Below are positions 1-9,489 of a stretch of DNA of 64,000 bases, in pieces. The translations under genes and the position numbers were made by a program. Numbering within the stretch: the first letter of the stretch is position 1; the number at the start of each line of letters is the position of its first letter. The stretch is taken from contig NZ_AP017378.1 of the NCBI RefSeq assembly GCF_003966735.1, positions 1,101,501 through 1,165,500 on the forward strand. The letters are read 5' to 3'. Under the pieces are notes generated by a model, which saw only the letters and a program-made list of their open reading frames with translations, was not told where the DNA came from and did no database searches. Origin of the DNA: Desulfovibrio ferrophilus. Its GTDB lineage: Bacteria > Desulfobacterota > Desulfovibrionia > Desulfovibrionales > Desulfovibrionaceae.

Positions 1-769
1 CCAAAAGCAATTTAAGGCGTGACCGATCAGCATCAAGCCCCAACAACCGGGCTTGGGAGTCTCCCATAGACAGTAGATCTATCTCACGAGCCCAAAGTAC
101 AGCCGCCAGGCCACCGAACAGCATATAAGGCCAGGCAAAGGCCACATGCTCCCAGCTTCGGCCCTGAAAACTGCCCATCACCCAGAATACAATACCTGCC
201 ACGGATTCCTCATCCAGAGATTTCAGTAAGGAAATCAATGCGGAGAGGAATGTTGCGACCACGATACCGGCCAGAACCACGGTTTCACGGCGCAGGCGAC
301 CAGCCACACGGCCCAGAGAAATGACCGCTGCCAAGGCCAAGACTGCTCCCACCATGGCAGCCAGGGGCAATACCCCCATGCCCAGCCAGATCGGAAGCGA
401 TGCCACGCCCAGAAAGATGGCCAATGAGGCGCCAAATGCTGCACCGGTGGACACGCCAATGGTGAAGGGATCGGCAAGAGGATTTTGTAAAATCCCCTGG
501 AATACGGCTCCTGCAGCAGCCAAAGACGCCCCGACCAGCCAGGCCAGGCAGGCCCGAGGCAGGCGAATATCATTCACCACCAGCCCCATGGCCGCATCGA
601 GGCTTTGCCCTGCATTGAATCCAAACAGCGTTCCCAAATGCTCTGCAACCTGATCAGCAGGAATGGACAGGGGACCAAACAGACAGCCCGCAAATACGGA
701 CAGGATCGACCCCAGAGCCAACAACCCTCCAAGGGCTGTCAGCCGGGTCTTGCGTCCCGATTCCGTCAT
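1..769 (-). CDS. FecCD-family ABC transporter permease (partial)
   Basis: Inner-membrane permease of a BtuC/FecCD importer for cobalamin, haem or ferric siderophores. The visible 256 residues hold the N-terminal helix, a second hydrophobic block and the family signature NPLADPFTIGVSTGAAFG, which forms the cytoplasmic loop that contacts the ATPase. The C-terminal part lies beyond the left edge of the window. I chose the ATG at 769 because AGGAG sits 7 bases upstream; an in-frame ATG at 784 is possible but has poorer spacing. It lies 33 bases downstream of cbiK behind a cobalamin riboswitch, so cobalt-corrinoid uptake is the most likely role. That substrate is inferred from context; the family alone would also allow haem or siderophores. 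Confidence 0.9.
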   Translation of the reverse strand, partial: MTESGRKTRLTALGGLLALGSILSVFAGCLFGPLSIPADQVAEHLGTLFGFNAGQSLDAAMGLVVNDIRLPRACLAWLVGASLAAAGAVFQGILQNPLADPFTIGVSTGAAFGASLAIFLGVASLPIWLGMGVLPLAAMVGAVLALAAVISLGRVAGRLRRETVVLAGIVVATFLSALISLLKSLDEESVAGIVFWVMGSFQGRSWEHVAFAWPYMLFGGLAAVLWAREIDLLSMGDSQARLLGLDADRSRLKLLL

Positions 770-802
770 GGCGTGACTCCTCATGTCCCCTGTCCTCTTG
801 TT

Positions 803-1687
803 CTAATTCAGGCGCTCAAAGGCGCTCTGCAAATGGTCGATCCAGATGGTGGAATAGACGTCATATTCGGCGGTCCCCTTGAGCACGGCCTCCGTCTTGT
901 ATCCCTTGGCCGTCAGGATCGAAATCCAGGAATCGTCCTCGGGGCCAGCCATGTCGTTGCGGGCATGGTCACCAGCCACGGACATGAAAGGCATCAGCCA
1001 GACTTTCTTGACCTTGTTAGCCTTCAACCCTGCCAGGACGTCGTCCAGGCTGGGCGTGCCTTCCACCGTGCCCACATACACCAACGGGGCGGCCTTGGAC
1101 AGGTACCACTGCAACCCGGGGTAGTAGATGTTGCCGGGATGGTGAGTGCCGTGGCCCATGAGCACGACGGCTTCGCTGGCTTTGCGATCAGCAGGAATGG
1201 TGGCCTTGATGGCTTTGACCACTGCTTCCATGTCTTGGGGCGTTGCCATGAGTGGTGCGCCAACGCTGATCTGAGCCATGGATCGGAATCCTTTGACGAC
1301 TCGTAGCAGCTTCTCATGAAATTCTTCACCCGGAATGGTGTGCAGGGATTGCACGGCGATGTGCGTAAAGCCTTCGTCGATCATCTTGGACAGGGCGATG
1401 GGCACGGAATCGTACACTTGGCCCTGTTTTGCCAATTTTCTTCTGATGATATTGGACGTGTATGCCCAGCGCACCGGAGTTCCGGGAAGGCGTTTGCCGA
1501 CTTCTTCGCCCAGGTGCGTAAAGGAAACCTGCGCGGCAGGCTCGGAAGTCCCGAAGGCTACGAGCAGGATGCCCTTTTTAGCGGCTGATGCCTCGCCGTG
1601 ACCGGCATAGGCGACAGAAGAGAACAACAGAAGCAGCAGCACCAAACACAGAGTGCGTGGTGTGCGGCGGCCATGAACGAAACGCAT
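803..1687 (-). CDS. cbiK: Periplasmic sirohydrochlorin cobaltochelatase CbiK
   Basis: Type II anaerobic chelatase that inserts Co(II) into sirohydrochlorin in the early-cobalt B12 pathway. 294 residues. Residues 1-28 form a clear signal peptide (twin Arg, a Leu-rich core, then AYA), followed by the chelatase fold. The catalytic histidines are His179 in MGHGTHHPGN and His241 in VAGDHARNDM. Their 62-residue spacing equals that of the two active-site histidines reported for the Desulfovibrio vulgaris enzyme. Desulfovibrio is known to carry both cytoplasmic and periplasmic CbiK forms, and this one is the exported type. Exported CbiK has been discussed as a metal or haem transport component, which fits its place next to a FecCD permease. 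Transcription is probably controlled by the upstream cobalamin riboswitch. Confidence 0.93.
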   Translation of the reverse strand: MRFVHGRRTPRTLCLVLLLLLFSSVAYAGHGEASAAKKGILLVAFGTSEPAAQVSFTHLGEEVGKRLPGTPVRWAYTSNIIRRKLAKQGQVYDSVPIALSKMIDEGFTHIAVQSLHTIPGEEFHEKLLRVVKGFRSMAQISVGAPLMATPQDMEAVVKAIKATIPADRKASEAVVLMGHGTHHPGNIYYPGLQWYLSKAAPLVYVGTVEGTPSLDDVLAGLKANKVKKVWLMPFMSVAGDHARNDMAGPEDDSWISILTAKGYKTEAVLKGTAEYDVYSTIWIDHLQSAFERLN

Positions 1688-1854
1688 AGGACAAACCCTC
1701 CAGCGTTCGAACAGGTGGGCGGCCTGAAAATGATGTGACGAAAAACCGGATCCCGGCGAAATACCGAAAACCGGGGCTGTACCGGACGCATACTTGTCAC
1801 GTCGGACCCGCCAGACAAATGCCCTCGTTGCCCGGGCGGCGAGTACAGGTCTTC

Positions 1855-2050
1855 ATGGCAGGTCTTCTGGCTCTTCCGGTTTCCGGCTCCCCTTCCCGTT
1901 CAGACTGCGCATTGCACACAACTAAACAGTGGGTCTTGTGAGCGGAAAACTTCCTCTGCGGGAGCAAAGGCCGGAATCACAGCGGCGGGGCCGCCCCGGA
2001 TTCACACCGGGTTCCCTATTATCGTCCCTGGAGAACGACCATCAAGCGAG
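1855..2050 (-). promoter_or_regulatory. Cobalamin riboswitch
   Basis: Read on the minus strand, the region contains the ordered conserved blocks of the adenosylcobalamin riboswitch. GGGAACCCGGTGTGAATCC lies at about 2016-1998. The CCCCGCCGCTGT core lies at 1990-1979. The 3' B12-box GCCAGAAGACCTGCC lies at 1871-1857. About 170 bases separate the B12 box from the cbiK start, leaving room for an expression platform. It should lower cbiK-permease expression when cobalamin is plentiful. Confidence 0.93.
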
Positions 2051-2060
2051 GGCGAAATTA

Positions 2061-2403
2061 CCTCATTCCTTCTTCACTGTCATCCCTTTGGTCAGCCTGA
2101 ATATGAGGCTGGCATTCAGCCCATCTCCAAAAGCTTCTCAACCTCGGGTAGTTGCCCCTTAGTCCGATCTCAACTTCGTTTGTCTAGACTCTTTCATGAT
2201 GGTTTTTGCTCCCGATTTTTCCTCTCGAAAGAGTCAAGACCTTGTCGCGACGCTAAACCTGCTCATTTCGAATCAAATTTACCCTCGTTATTTCAGACAA
2301 AAATCAACATGGCCCATCCGTTGCAACTATCTTCGAAACCCTCTGAGGGACAAGATTATTCACATTCTGCATGACAAACTCTAACGATTGTCGAGAGGAT
2401 TCG
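2061..2403. other. Intergenic region with one inverted repeat
   Basis: A non-coding stretch between the divergent riboswitch leader and the next plus-strand gene. The only clear structure is a 9-bp inverted repeat, GACTCTTTC at 2187-2195 and GAAAGAGTC at 2227-2235, with a 31-base loop. I see no convincing promoter or RNA gene. Confidence 0.4.
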
Positions 2404-2874
2404 ATGCGTTACACTCTGTTGCTTCTGCCTTTGTGCCTGGTCCTACTGACTGGTTTCACGACTCCTGCAGCCGCCCCCGGCCCAGTAACGGCCAAACAGG
2501 TCTCCAGTGTCACTTCCGTGACATCTACTTCGACCTCCCAAGCAAGACTTGTGAGGCCCGCCGGGCAAAGCACAATCCGCATGAAAGCTGTCCCCACCAC
2601 TTACTCCCGCCGATACAAGCAGAGCAGGGAACTCAAGCCTATTGGGAACCTCTCGCGTCCGCGTACTTCCCGAGCAATCACTTCGTCAGTCAAAAGCATA
2701 AAGTCGCCGACACTCATGGTCGATTCAGGGCCCTCAATGATGCGAGCACCATTATCTCTTGAGCGCATAGCACCGGATCACACCCAAATTGCCAGTCTCT
2801 CAGCCAAACGTCTCCTGTCGTTAGCCCAGCGTGACCTGACAACTCCGTGTTTCCCCATGCTTATTACGGTCTGA
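2404..2874 (+). CDS. Hypothetical secreted Ser/Thr-rich basic protein
   Basis: 156 residues, not recognised. Residues 1-23 (MRYTLLLLPLCLVLLTGFTT) form a signal peptide; there is no lipobox cysteine. The mature part is rich in Ser, Thr, Arg and Lys with no obvious domain. I chose the ATG at 2404 because GAGAGG lies 5 bases upstream and the signal peptide begins there. A second reading frame is also open over 2388-2762, so the frame is not certain and a frameshifted remnant is possible. It stands alone, about 210 bases ahead of ileS. Confidence 0.45.
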   Translation: MRYTLLLLPLCLVLLTGFTTPAAAPGPVTAKQVSSVTSVTSTSTSQARLVRPAGQSTIRMKAVPTTYSRRYKQSRELKPIGNLSRPRTSRAITSSVKSIKSPTLMVDSGPSMMRAPLSLERIAPDHTQIASLSAKRLLSLAQRDLTTPCFPMLITV

Positions 2875-3007
2875 TGCACTCACTCTGAGCTACAGAACAG
2901 CTGATTCAACCCTCCGGTTTTTCTTCAAACCACCGCACTCAACCACTGGTTGATCGTTCTTCGTGCCGATTTTTGCCAAACTCCTGCCCTGTCACCCCGC
3001 TCTTTTC

Positions 3008-3035
3008 TTGACTTTGCACCTCATTTGAATAGTCT
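3008..3035 (+). promoter_or_regulatory. Putative sigma-70 promoter of ileS
   Basis: TTGACT at 3008-3013, a 16-base spacer and TAGTCT at 3030-3035, about 50 bases upstream of the ileS start. The -10 box is weak, so this is tentative. Confidence 0.3.
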
Positions 3036-3086
3036 GACTTCCCGTTTCGAAACCGCCACCCATTAGTATAAGGACTTGAAAATCCA

Positions 3087-5915
3087 ATGAGCGACTATAA
3101 GAAAACCCTGCACCTTCCCGGCACTTCTTTTCCCATGAAGGCGAACCTCGTCCAGCGTGAGCCAGAAATGCTCAAGTTTTGGGAGGAAATCGACGCCTAT
3201 TCAGTGATGGTTGCTGCTAATGAAGGTCAGGAGCGGTATGTGCTGCATGACGGCCCGCCTTATGCCAACGGGCACATCCACCTCGGCACGACCCTGAACA
3301 AGGTCCTCAAGGATATCATCGTCAAGTCCCGCAACATGAGTGGCAAGAAGGCCGAATATGTTCCGGGTTGGGACTGCCACGGCCTGCCCATCGAACATAA
3401 GGTTTCTTCCGAACTGCGCGAGAAAGGCAAAACCGATTTGCCCGCTCTGACCATTCGCAAGATCTGTCGCAGCTATGCCGAGAAATGGGTTGATATCCAG
3501 CGCGGCGAGTTCAAGCGCCTGGGAGTGCTCGGAACCTGGGATGACCCCTATCTGACCATGAAGCCGGTCTATGAGGCCGCCACGGCCCGCGAACTGGGCA
3601 ACTTCATGGGCAAAGGCTCGGTAGTGCGCTCCAAAAAGCCCATCTACTGGTGCTATGATTGTGAAACCGCCCTGGCCGAGGCCGAGGTGGAATACGCCGA
3701 TCACAGCTCGCCTTCCATCTACGTGCGCTTTCCCTTGAATGACCCCAAGTTGAAGGACATCATTCCGCAGGCTGATCCAGCCAAGGCCTACGTCGTCATC
3801 TGGACCACCACCCCTTGGACCTTGCCATCCAACATGGCCGTATCCCTGCATCCCGATTTCGACTACGTGCTTGTCGAGGTTGGCGGTGAACAGCATCTGC
3901 TGGCCGAGGGACTGCTGGAAGACTGCGCCAAGAAATTCGGCTGGGCCGACTACACCGTGCTGGCAACGGTTAGCGGTGATAAATTTGAAGGCCTCAAGGC
4001 CACCCATCCCTTCTACGACCGTGAGTCCACCCTTATTCTGGGCAATCACGTCACGCTGGAGTCGGGTACCGGTTGCGTCCACACCGCCCCCGGTCATGGT
4101 CGCGAGGACTACGATGTCGCGCTGAAGTACGATATCGAGGTGCTGTCGCCGCTGGATGACCAGGGCCGATTCCTGCCCAGCGTCGAATTCTTTGCCGGAA
4201 TGCGCGTGGATGAGTCCAATCCGCATGTCATTGCCAAGGTCAAGGAGTTGGGGCGTCTGCTGGCTCAGGAGAATATTTCTCACTCCTATCCCCATTGCTG
4301 GCGCTGCAAGGAACCCGTTATCTATCGCGCCACCACACAGTGGTTCATTTCCATGGAGCGCAACGACCTGCGCAAGAAGGCACTCAAGGCCATCAGCAAC
4401 GACGTCCGCTGGATTCCCAGTTGGGGCCGTGAGCGCATTTTCAACATGATCGAATCCCGCCCTGACTGGTGCATCTCTCGCCAGCGCAACTGGGGGGTGC
4501 CCATCGTGGCCCTGCTCTGCAAGGACTGCGATGAAGCATGGTTCGAGAAGGATTGGGTCATGGGCATCGTGGACAAATTCGAAACCCACGAGCGCGGCTG
4601 CGATTACTGGTTCGAGGCTACCATGGAAGAGGTTGTGCCCGAGGGGCTGACCTGTCCGCACTGCGGCGGCAATCACTGGGAAAAGGAAGACGACATCCTG
4701 GACGTGTGGTTCGACTCGGGCACCAGCTTTGCTGCTGTGGCCGAGAAGCGCCCAGAGCTGCGCTTCCCCACGGACATGTACCTTGAGGGTTCCGACCAGC
4801 ACCGCGGTTGGTTCCACTCCTCGCTGCTGGCGAGTGTGGGCACTCGCGACTGCGCCCCGTACAAGTCCGTCCTGACCCACGGCTACGTCGTTGATGGCGA
4901 GGGCAAGAAGATGTCCAAATCCATCGGCAACGTTGTAGCCCCACAGGAAATCATCGCCAAGCATGGCGCGGATATCCTGCGCATGTGGGTCTCCTCGGTG
5001 AACTATCAGGACGACGTACGCATCTCCGATGACATTCTCTCACGTCTGGTGGACGCTTACCGACGTATCCGCAACACCCTGCGCTACCTGTTGGGCAACC
5101 TGGGCGATTTCGATCCGGCCAAGCATGCCGTCTCCCCTGCCGACATGTTGCCCCTGGATCGCTATGCCATGACCCTGGTCTACGACATCCACAACCGCGT
5201 TCAGCGCGGCTATGAGGAATTCGAATTCCATCGGGCCTATCATGCCCTGCACAACATGTGTGTCACCGAGTTGTCCGCGTTCTATCTGGATATCGTCAAA
5301 GACCGTCTGTATGTTTCGGCTGGCAACTCTTTGGAACGCCGCTCGGCTCAGACAGCCCTGTGGCAAATCCTGATGACCTTCATTTCCGACATCGCCCCGG
5401 TAATGACCTTCACTGCCGAGGAAACGTTCCAGCACCTGCCTGACTCTGTGCGCCCGGACGTGAAGACCGTGCTGGCCATGCGTTTTGCCATGGACCGCGA
5501 TTACCTGCTGGACGAAGCAGCCCGCCACCAGTGGGAGACCGTGTCCAGCGTACGAGACGAAATCAGCCGTGCCATCGAGCCCGTGCGCAAGGCCGGAATC
5601 GTTGGTCACAGCCTGAATACTCAGGTTACAGTCTATGGCCGAGAAGATCTGCTGGCCGATCTCAAGGCACCGGGCGTGGATCTGGAAGAGGTCTGCATCG
5701 TGTCCAAGGCCATTCTGGCTCCACTGGCGGATGCCCCTGAAGATGCCTTTGTCAGCGATGAAATCGATGGCCTGAAGATCGCCGTGGCCGTGGCTCCCGG
5801 CGAGAAGTGCGAGCGTTGCTGGAAGTTCAATGAGAACCTGGGCACCGATGCCGGGCACGCAACCCTCTGCCCCCGTTGCACGGGCGTGATGAACGCCGAC
5901 AGCACCGAGGCTTAG
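3087..5915 (+). CDS. ileS: Isoleucyl-tRNA synthetase
   Basis: Cytoplasmic class I aminoacyl-tRNA synthetase that charges tRNA-Ile and edits valine. 942 residues, normal for the bacterial type. The HIGH-type motif is GHIHLG at 62-67 and KMSKS is at 608-612. The CP1 editing domain lies between them, including the [12 protein letters not shown] stretch near residue 240. Cys908, Cys911, Cys928 and Cys931 form the C-terminal zinc knuckle typical of type 1 bacterial enzymes. It heads a plus-strand run, and lspA follows 21 bases downstream, a common bacterial pairing. A long open frame on the opposite strand (3201-4964) is a codon-bias shadow. Confidence 0.98.
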   Translation: MSDYKKTLHLPGTSFPMKANLVQREPEMLKFWEEIDAYSVMVAANEGQERYVLHDGPPYANGHIHLGTTLNKVLKDIIVKSRNMSGKKAEYVPGWDCHGLPIEHKVSSELREKGKTDLPALTIRKICRSYAEKWVDIQRGEFKRLGVLGTWDDPYLTMKPVYEAATARELGNFMGKGSVVRSKKPIYWCYDCETALAEAEVEYADHSSPSIYVRFPLNDPKLKDIIPQADPAKAYVVIWTTTPWTLPSNMAVSLHPDFDYVLVEVGGEQHLLAEGLLEDCAKKFGWADYTVLATVSGDKFEGLKATHPFYDRESTLILGNHVTLESGTGCVHTAPGHGREDYDVALKYDIEVLSPLDDQGRFLPSVEFFAGMRVDESNPHVIAKVKELGRLLAQENISHSYPHCWRCKEPVIYRATTQWFISMERNDLRKKALKAISNDVRWIPSWGRERIFNMIESRPDWCISRQRNWGVPIVALLCKDCDEAWFEKDWVMGIVDKFETHERGCDYWFEATMEEVVPEGLTCPHCGGNHWEKEDDILDVWFDSGTSFAAVAEKRPELRFPTDMYLEGSDQHRGWFHSSLLASVGTRDCAPYKSVLTHGYVVDGEGKKMSKSIGNVVAPQEIIAKHGADILRMWVSSVNYQDDVRISDDILSRLVDAYRRIRNTLRYLLGNLGDFDPAKHAVSPADMLPLDRYAMTLVYDIHNRVQRGYEEFEFHRAYHALHNMCVTELSAFYLDIVKDRLYVSAGNSLERRSAQTALWQILMTFISDIAPVMTFTAEETFQHLPDSVRPDVKTVLAMRFAMDRDYLLDEAARHQWETVSSVRDEISRAIEPVRKAGIVGHSLNTQVTVYGREDLLADLKAPGVDLEEVCIVSKAILAPLADAPEDAFVSDEIDGLKIAVAVAPGEKCERCWKFNENLGTDAGHATLCPRCTGVMNADSTEA

Positions 5916-5936
5916 GCCCTGGAGGGCAAGACACTT

Positions 5937-6455
5937 ATGCGGTCGAAATACACGTATCCCATGATCCTGGCTTCCATAGTATTAGGGCTGGATCTGGTGA
6001 CCAAGCTCTGGGTGGAGTCCTCTGGACTGCGCTTCGAGGCCATGCCGGTCATCCCAGGATTCTTTGATCTGGTTTTCGTGCTCAACAAGGGCGCAGCCTT
6101 TGGATTTCTGGGGGATCAATCCATTGATTGGCAGCGACCGTTCTTCATTTGCACGTCGCTGCTGGCTTGTGGGGTCATCCTCTATCTGCTCAAGATCGGC
6201 TACGGCAGAGAGCCCCTTGCCTCCACTGGGCTGGGCCTGCTCCTGGGCGGTGCCGTGGGCAACCTGATCGATCGCATTCGCATCGGATATGTCGTGGACT
6301 TCCTCGATTTCCATTACGATGGATGGCACTGGCCAGCCTTCAATGTTGCCGACATCGGTATTAGTTGTGGCGTCACCATCCTGTTGATCTCGTTCTACAT
6401 CACCGAACGGCGTACCCGGCGAACCGGCACCCGTCACGAAAGGGAGGACTCCTAA
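5937..6455 (+). CDS. lspA: Lipoprotein signal peptidase II
   Basis: Inner-membrane aspartic protease that removes signal peptides from diacylglyceryl-modified prolipoproteins. 172 residues, with four predicted membrane helices. The conserved GNLIDR (108-113) and FNVAD (135-139) motifs supply Asn109, Asp112, Asn136 and Asp139, so the catalytic Asp pair is intact. A short basic tail follows the last helix. The stop codon overlaps the next ATG (taATG), which suggests translational coupling. The window encodes several clear lipoproteins (CpoB, BamD and others) that would be its substrates. Confidence 0.97.
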   Translation: MRSKYTYPMILASIVLGLDLVTKLWVESSGLRFEAMPVIPGFFDLVFVLNKGAAFGFLGDQSIDWQRPFFICTSLLACGVILYLLKIGYGREPLASTGLGLLLGGAVGNLIDRIRIGYVVDFLDFHYDGWHWPAFNVADIGISCGVTILLISFYITERRTRRTGTRHEREDS

Positions 6456-6676
6456 TGGAGATGCTCGCCAATCTGCCCCACTGGTTCATGGGCATCCTGG
6501 CTCTGACTCTGGTTTGCTTATCCATATCTTTTTGGGCTATTTACCATGCGTATTGGCGAGAATTTCCTACTATCCAGGAAAAGATGATCTGGCTGGTCGT
6601 AGCCGTCTTCGTCCCCTTTATCGGTGGTTTTGCTTATCTGGTTTGGGGACGCAAACGAGGAAGGATATCCGAATGA
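6455..6676 (+). CDS. Small PLDc_N-type membrane protein
   Basis: 73 residues with two hydrophobic helices (about 10-32 and 43-63) joined by a short polar loop that ends in FPTIQEKMIWL, then a basic tail. The FVPFIGGFAYLVWGRKR ending matches the small PLDc_N (phospholipase D nuclease N-terminal-like) family, which forms membrane hairpins of unknown function. The start overlaps the lspA stop and the end overlaps the next ATG (ATGA), so it is tightly embedded in the operon. Confidence 0.75.
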   Translation: MEMLANLPHWFMGILALTLVCLSISFWAIYHAYWREFPTIQEKMIWLVVAVFVPFIGGFAYLVWGRKRGRISE

Positions 6677-7641
6677 AACGCATCCTGATTGTTATCATGG
6701 CCTGCATGGCCCTGACCGCCTGCGTCAAGGCTGACGATGTCCGGACACTGGACAATCGCGTCTACGAGCAGAAACTGCGTCTCGACGGGATTGAAGGTAA
6801 AGTTGAACAGTTGACGAGCGTCGACCCGCAAAAGGCCGATACCTGGTCACAGGTCCAGAGCATGCGTCAGGAACTGGCGGATGCTCGAAATGAGTTGGAC
6901 GCCCTGAATCGTGAAATTCAGACCCTGAAGGCAGACAGCGAAGCCATCGAAGTTGTGGCCGAAGACGTCAAGGACCTGAAAATCGGATGGCAACGCCTGA
7001 ATTCCCAGCTGGGAACCGATGTAGATCTGATGGCCATTCGTGCCGAGCGGACACCGGTCCCGGCCTTGCCTACTCCAGATACAACAGAAGCCGCCGATGC
7101 CGTCACCAGTGAGGCTACAGCCGCAACTGACGCAGCAAACGTAGAGACACCTGCAACTGATACGCCTCTCCCCGCAGCTGATCCGGCTGCCAGCACTGAA
7201 GCTGCTGCTGTTGCGCCTGCCGCAACCCCGGCACCCGCTGCACAGCCCGCTGTTGCAGTCAATGCTGACGCCGCATCGACCCTCTACAAAAGTGCCCGTG
7301 CAGCCTTCGAAGCCCGAGATTATCGTCAGGGCATCGCCCTGTGGGACGAGTTCGCATCCACTTTTGAAAGCCACAAGCTTGTTCCGAACGCCCTCTTCTG
7401 GCAGGGTGAATGCTATTATCAAATGAAGGATTACGCTCGTGCGGTACTCAAGTACCAGGTCGTTATCGACAAGTATCAGAAGAGCCCCAAGTATCCCACA
7501 GCCCTTCTGAAACAAGGTATTTCCTTCATGCGTCTGGGGCGCGTAAAGGCCGGGAAACTCCTGTTGGCCGATGTTGCCAAGAAGTTCCCAAAGGCTGCCG
7601 AAGGCAAACGCGCCGAAGCTATCCTGAAAAAAATGAACTAA
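6673..7641 (+). CDS. YbgF/CpoB-type tetratricopeptide lipoprotein
   Basis: 322 residues. MKRILIVIMACMALTAC ends in a lipobox, so the protein is a lipoprotein of the periplasmic side. Residues about 25-95 form a coiled coil of the YbgF trimerisation type. A long Ala/Pro/Thr-rich linker (about 120-200) follows, and then a TPR-like C-terminal domain (about 205-320) that starts LYKSARAAFEARDYRQGIAL. This arrangement is that of CpoB/YbgF, which links cell-wall synthesis to Tol-Pal during division. No tol or pal genes are visible nearby. The start at 6673 overlaps the previous stop. Processing by the adjacent lspA product is expected. Confidence 0.85.
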   Translation: MKRILIVIMACMALTACVKADDVRTLDNRVYEQKLRLDGIEGKVEQLTSVDPQKADTWSQVQSMRQELADARNELDALNREIQTLKADSEAIEVVAEDVKDLKIGWQRLNSQLGTDVDLMAIRAERTPVPALPTPDTTEAADAVTSEATAATDAANVETPATDTPLPAADPAASTEAAAVAPAATPAPAAQPAVAVNADAASTLYKSARAAFEARDYRQGIALWDEFASTFESHKLVPNALFWQGECYYQMKDYARAVLKYQVVIDKYQKSPKYPTALLKQGISFMRLGRVKAGKLLLADVAKKFPKAAEGKRAEAILKKMN

Positions 7642-7681
7642 CTACGGGCTCCGGGTGCATCCCGGAAAGTCGGAGATTCTC

Positions 7682-8119
7682 ATGGCCATTACCAGCAAGA
7701 CTCAGCGCAAGGTCGTTTATCTGAAGTTTCCACCGGAACGTTCAGGGCGCCCTATCATGTGCAACCTGACCAGGCTCTTTGATTTGACCTTCAATATTCT
7801 GTCGGCGCATATCCTGCCGCGAGGCGAAGGCCGAATGACTCTTGAGCTGACCGGGACGAGTGACAATTATAAAAAAGGCATTGAGTACCTGAAAGACCAG
7901 GGAATCAAGACCGAAAACGTTGCCCAAAAAATTTCACGCGACGAAGAAACCTGCATTGACTGTGGACTGTGCACGTCACTGTGCGCAAGCCAGGCTCTGT
8001 CCGTGAACCCTGAATCCCGAAAGGTTGAATTCGACTCCGAAAAATGCACGGCCTGCGGCATGTGCACTCGGGTCTGTCCGGTCAATGCCATGAACGTTGA
8101 GCTGGAAAACGGCGATTAG
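7682..8119 (+). CDS. NIL-domain 4Fe-4S ferredoxin
   Basis: 145 residues. The N-terminal 75 residues match the NIL domain, a small substrate-sensing fold also found at the C-terminus of methionine ABC ATPases. The C-terminus holds two 4Fe-4S motifs, CIDCGLCTSLCASQA and CTACGMCTRVCPVNA. Stand-alone NIL-ferredoxins are common in sulfate reducers and methanogens and have been linked to homocysteine or methionine biosynthesis; the role here is inferred. The ATG at 7682 has GGAG about 6 bases upstream. The PilZ-like gene follows within 16 bases. Confidence 0.88.
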   Translation: MAITSKTQRKVVYLKFPPERSGRPIMCNLTRLFDLTFNILSAHILPRGEGRMTLELTGTSDNYKKGIEYLKDQGIKTENVAQKISRDEETCIDCGLCTSLCASQALSVNPESRKVEFDSEKCTACGMCTRVCPVNAMNVELENGD

Positions 8120-8134
8120 AAACGGGAGATGATG

Positions 8135-8650
8135 ATGCCAAAGCAGGATTTCTCACGAGTGCCAACCAGATTACGGGCTTATGTGCGCCCAGCGGCCTCC
8201 AAGGATTCACTGCCCATGGCGTATGACAACCCTGCCCTGCAGGATGGTGCTGAGCAGCCTGACCTTACGGCAGGGGGCTTGTCCCAGGCCGTGAACGACT
8301 TTCTGCTGAAAGTTGATGCGAAGTTGGACACGGTGATCAGCCTGCTCAACCAGAAGCGCCTTGAGGATGAATTCACCTCTGATTTGGAAGTGATCGAAAT
8401 CGGTGGTGATGGGCTGCGGCTGATCGAGGGCAGCTCCTTTACACCGGGTGATGCCCTTGAATTTGCCCTTGTGCTGAACCAGTTTCCGCTGCGCATCGCA
8501 TCGGCAGTGGGAGTTCTGGCGCAGGACGACAGCGCAGAAGGACATCCCGTGACATTCACACGCATCCGCGAACCCGATCTGGAAGCCATCGTGAGCTATG
8601 TCTTCCAGGAACAACGCATGCGCATCCGCGAAACAAAATGGTCCGATTAG
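8135..8650 (+). CDS. Atypical PilZ-like domain protein
   Basis: 171 residues. The C-terminal half (about 75-170) reads as a beta-rich PilZ-like domain: LEVIEIGGDGLRL, a hydrophobic LEFALVLNQFPL strand, and the closing helix segment IVSYVFQEQRMRIRE. Arg residues near the N-terminus (RVPTRLRAYVR) could serve as the c-di-GMP RxxxR element, but the order is unusual, so ligand binding is uncertain. Three tandem ATG codons occur at 8129, 8132 and 8135; the last has the best spacing to GGGAG. Its place next to cheZ suggests a motility or c-di-GMP role. Confidence 0.65.
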   Translation: MPKQDFSRVPTRLRAYVRPAASKDSLPMAYDNPALQDGAEQPDLTAGGLSQAVNDFLLKVDAKLDTVISLLNQKRLEDEFTSDLEVIEIGGDGLRLIEGSSFTPGDALEFALVLNQFPLRIASAVGVLAQDDSAEGHPVTFTRIREPDLEAIVSYVFQEQRMRIRETKWSD

Positions 8651-8691
8651 CCTCGCCTACGACCTACGAAATATCCTGAGGGGGAGAATTC

Positions 8692-9462
8692 ATGACTTCG
8701 TCCGACAATCCGAAACTCGAGCAAATGGTCCAGGACATCACGACCAAGGTGGTCGAAGGCCTGGATTCAATACTGCTCGAAACGGTGCAGGCCGAGATTT
8801 CCAGCGCCCTGTCCAAATCCCTGTCCAACGCCCTGAAAGACGGTGAATTCTTCCGCAAGGTCAATGATGATATGCGCGAAGGGCTGGAGCAGATCTACGG
8901 CGAGATCAAAAAGGCCAAGAAGGATGCTGCCAAAGGCCTCACCCCCGAAGACACCAACGAGCTCATCAATCAGGCCTCCGATGAACTGGATGCCATCCTT
9001 GAGTCCACCGAGTCCGCCACAGTCAAAATCATGGACATTGTGGAAGACCACCAGGAACGCGTTATCAATGCGGGCACGCTGCTTCAGACCTTTCGCACCG
9101 GTGGTGCAAGCAAGGACAATGTCAACGAACTCATTGAGCTGAATCAGAAGAACCAGCAGGACCTGATGGAGATCATCACGGCACTCTCTTTCCAGGATCT
9201 GACCGGTCAGCGCATCAAAAAGATCATCACCGCCCTGAAGAAGATCGAAGAGATCGTGTTCAATGTCTACATGAGCACGGGACTAAAGGTCCGTGCTCGT
9301 GATCAGGAACCTGGACGCGACGAGAAAGAGATTGAAAAGTTGGCCACAAAGACCGTTAAGAAGTTGTCCAAGGACAAGATCAAGGGCTCCAAGCTCAAAG
9401 GCCCCCAAAAGGGAACCTCACAGGATGATGTAGACGATTTGCTGGCTCAGCTCGGTCTGTAA
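8692..9462 (+). CDS. cheZ: Chemotaxis protein phosphatase CheZ
   Basis: 256 residues. CheZ dephosphorylates CheY-P to end a chemotactic signal. The long helical region contains ALSFQDLTGQRIKKI, in which Asp169 and Gln173 correspond to the E. coli catalytic Asp143/Gln147 pair. The last residues, DDLLAQLGL, form the CheY-binding C-terminal peptide after a flexible Lys-rich linker. GGGGGAG precedes the ATG. It ends a plus-strand run and is followed by two strong terminators. No other che genes are in the window. Confidence 0.93.
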   Translation: MTSSDNPKLEQMVQDITTKVVEGLDSILLETVQAEISSALSKSLSNALKDGEFFRKVNDDMREGLEQIYGEIKKAKKDAAKGLTPEDTNELINQASDELDAILESTESATVKIMDIVEDHQERVINAGTLLQTFRTGGASKDNVNELIELNQKNQQDLMEIITALSFQDLTGQRIKKIITALKKIEEIVFNVYMSTGLKVRARDQEPGRDEKEIEKLATKTVKKLSKDKIKGSKLKGPQKGTSQDDVDDLLAQLGL

Positions 9463-9489
9463 TAACTCTGGACCAACACAGAAGCTAGT

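Noticed and set aside
605-1306. Plus-strand open frame of 233 codons opposite cbiK
   Set aside because: Overlaps the clear cbiK and permease genes and has no motif or ribosome-binding site.
3201-4964. Long antisense open frame (587 codons) opposite ileS
   Set aside because: It lies fully inside a well-supported ileS and has no recognisable protein motif; it is a codon-bias shadow.
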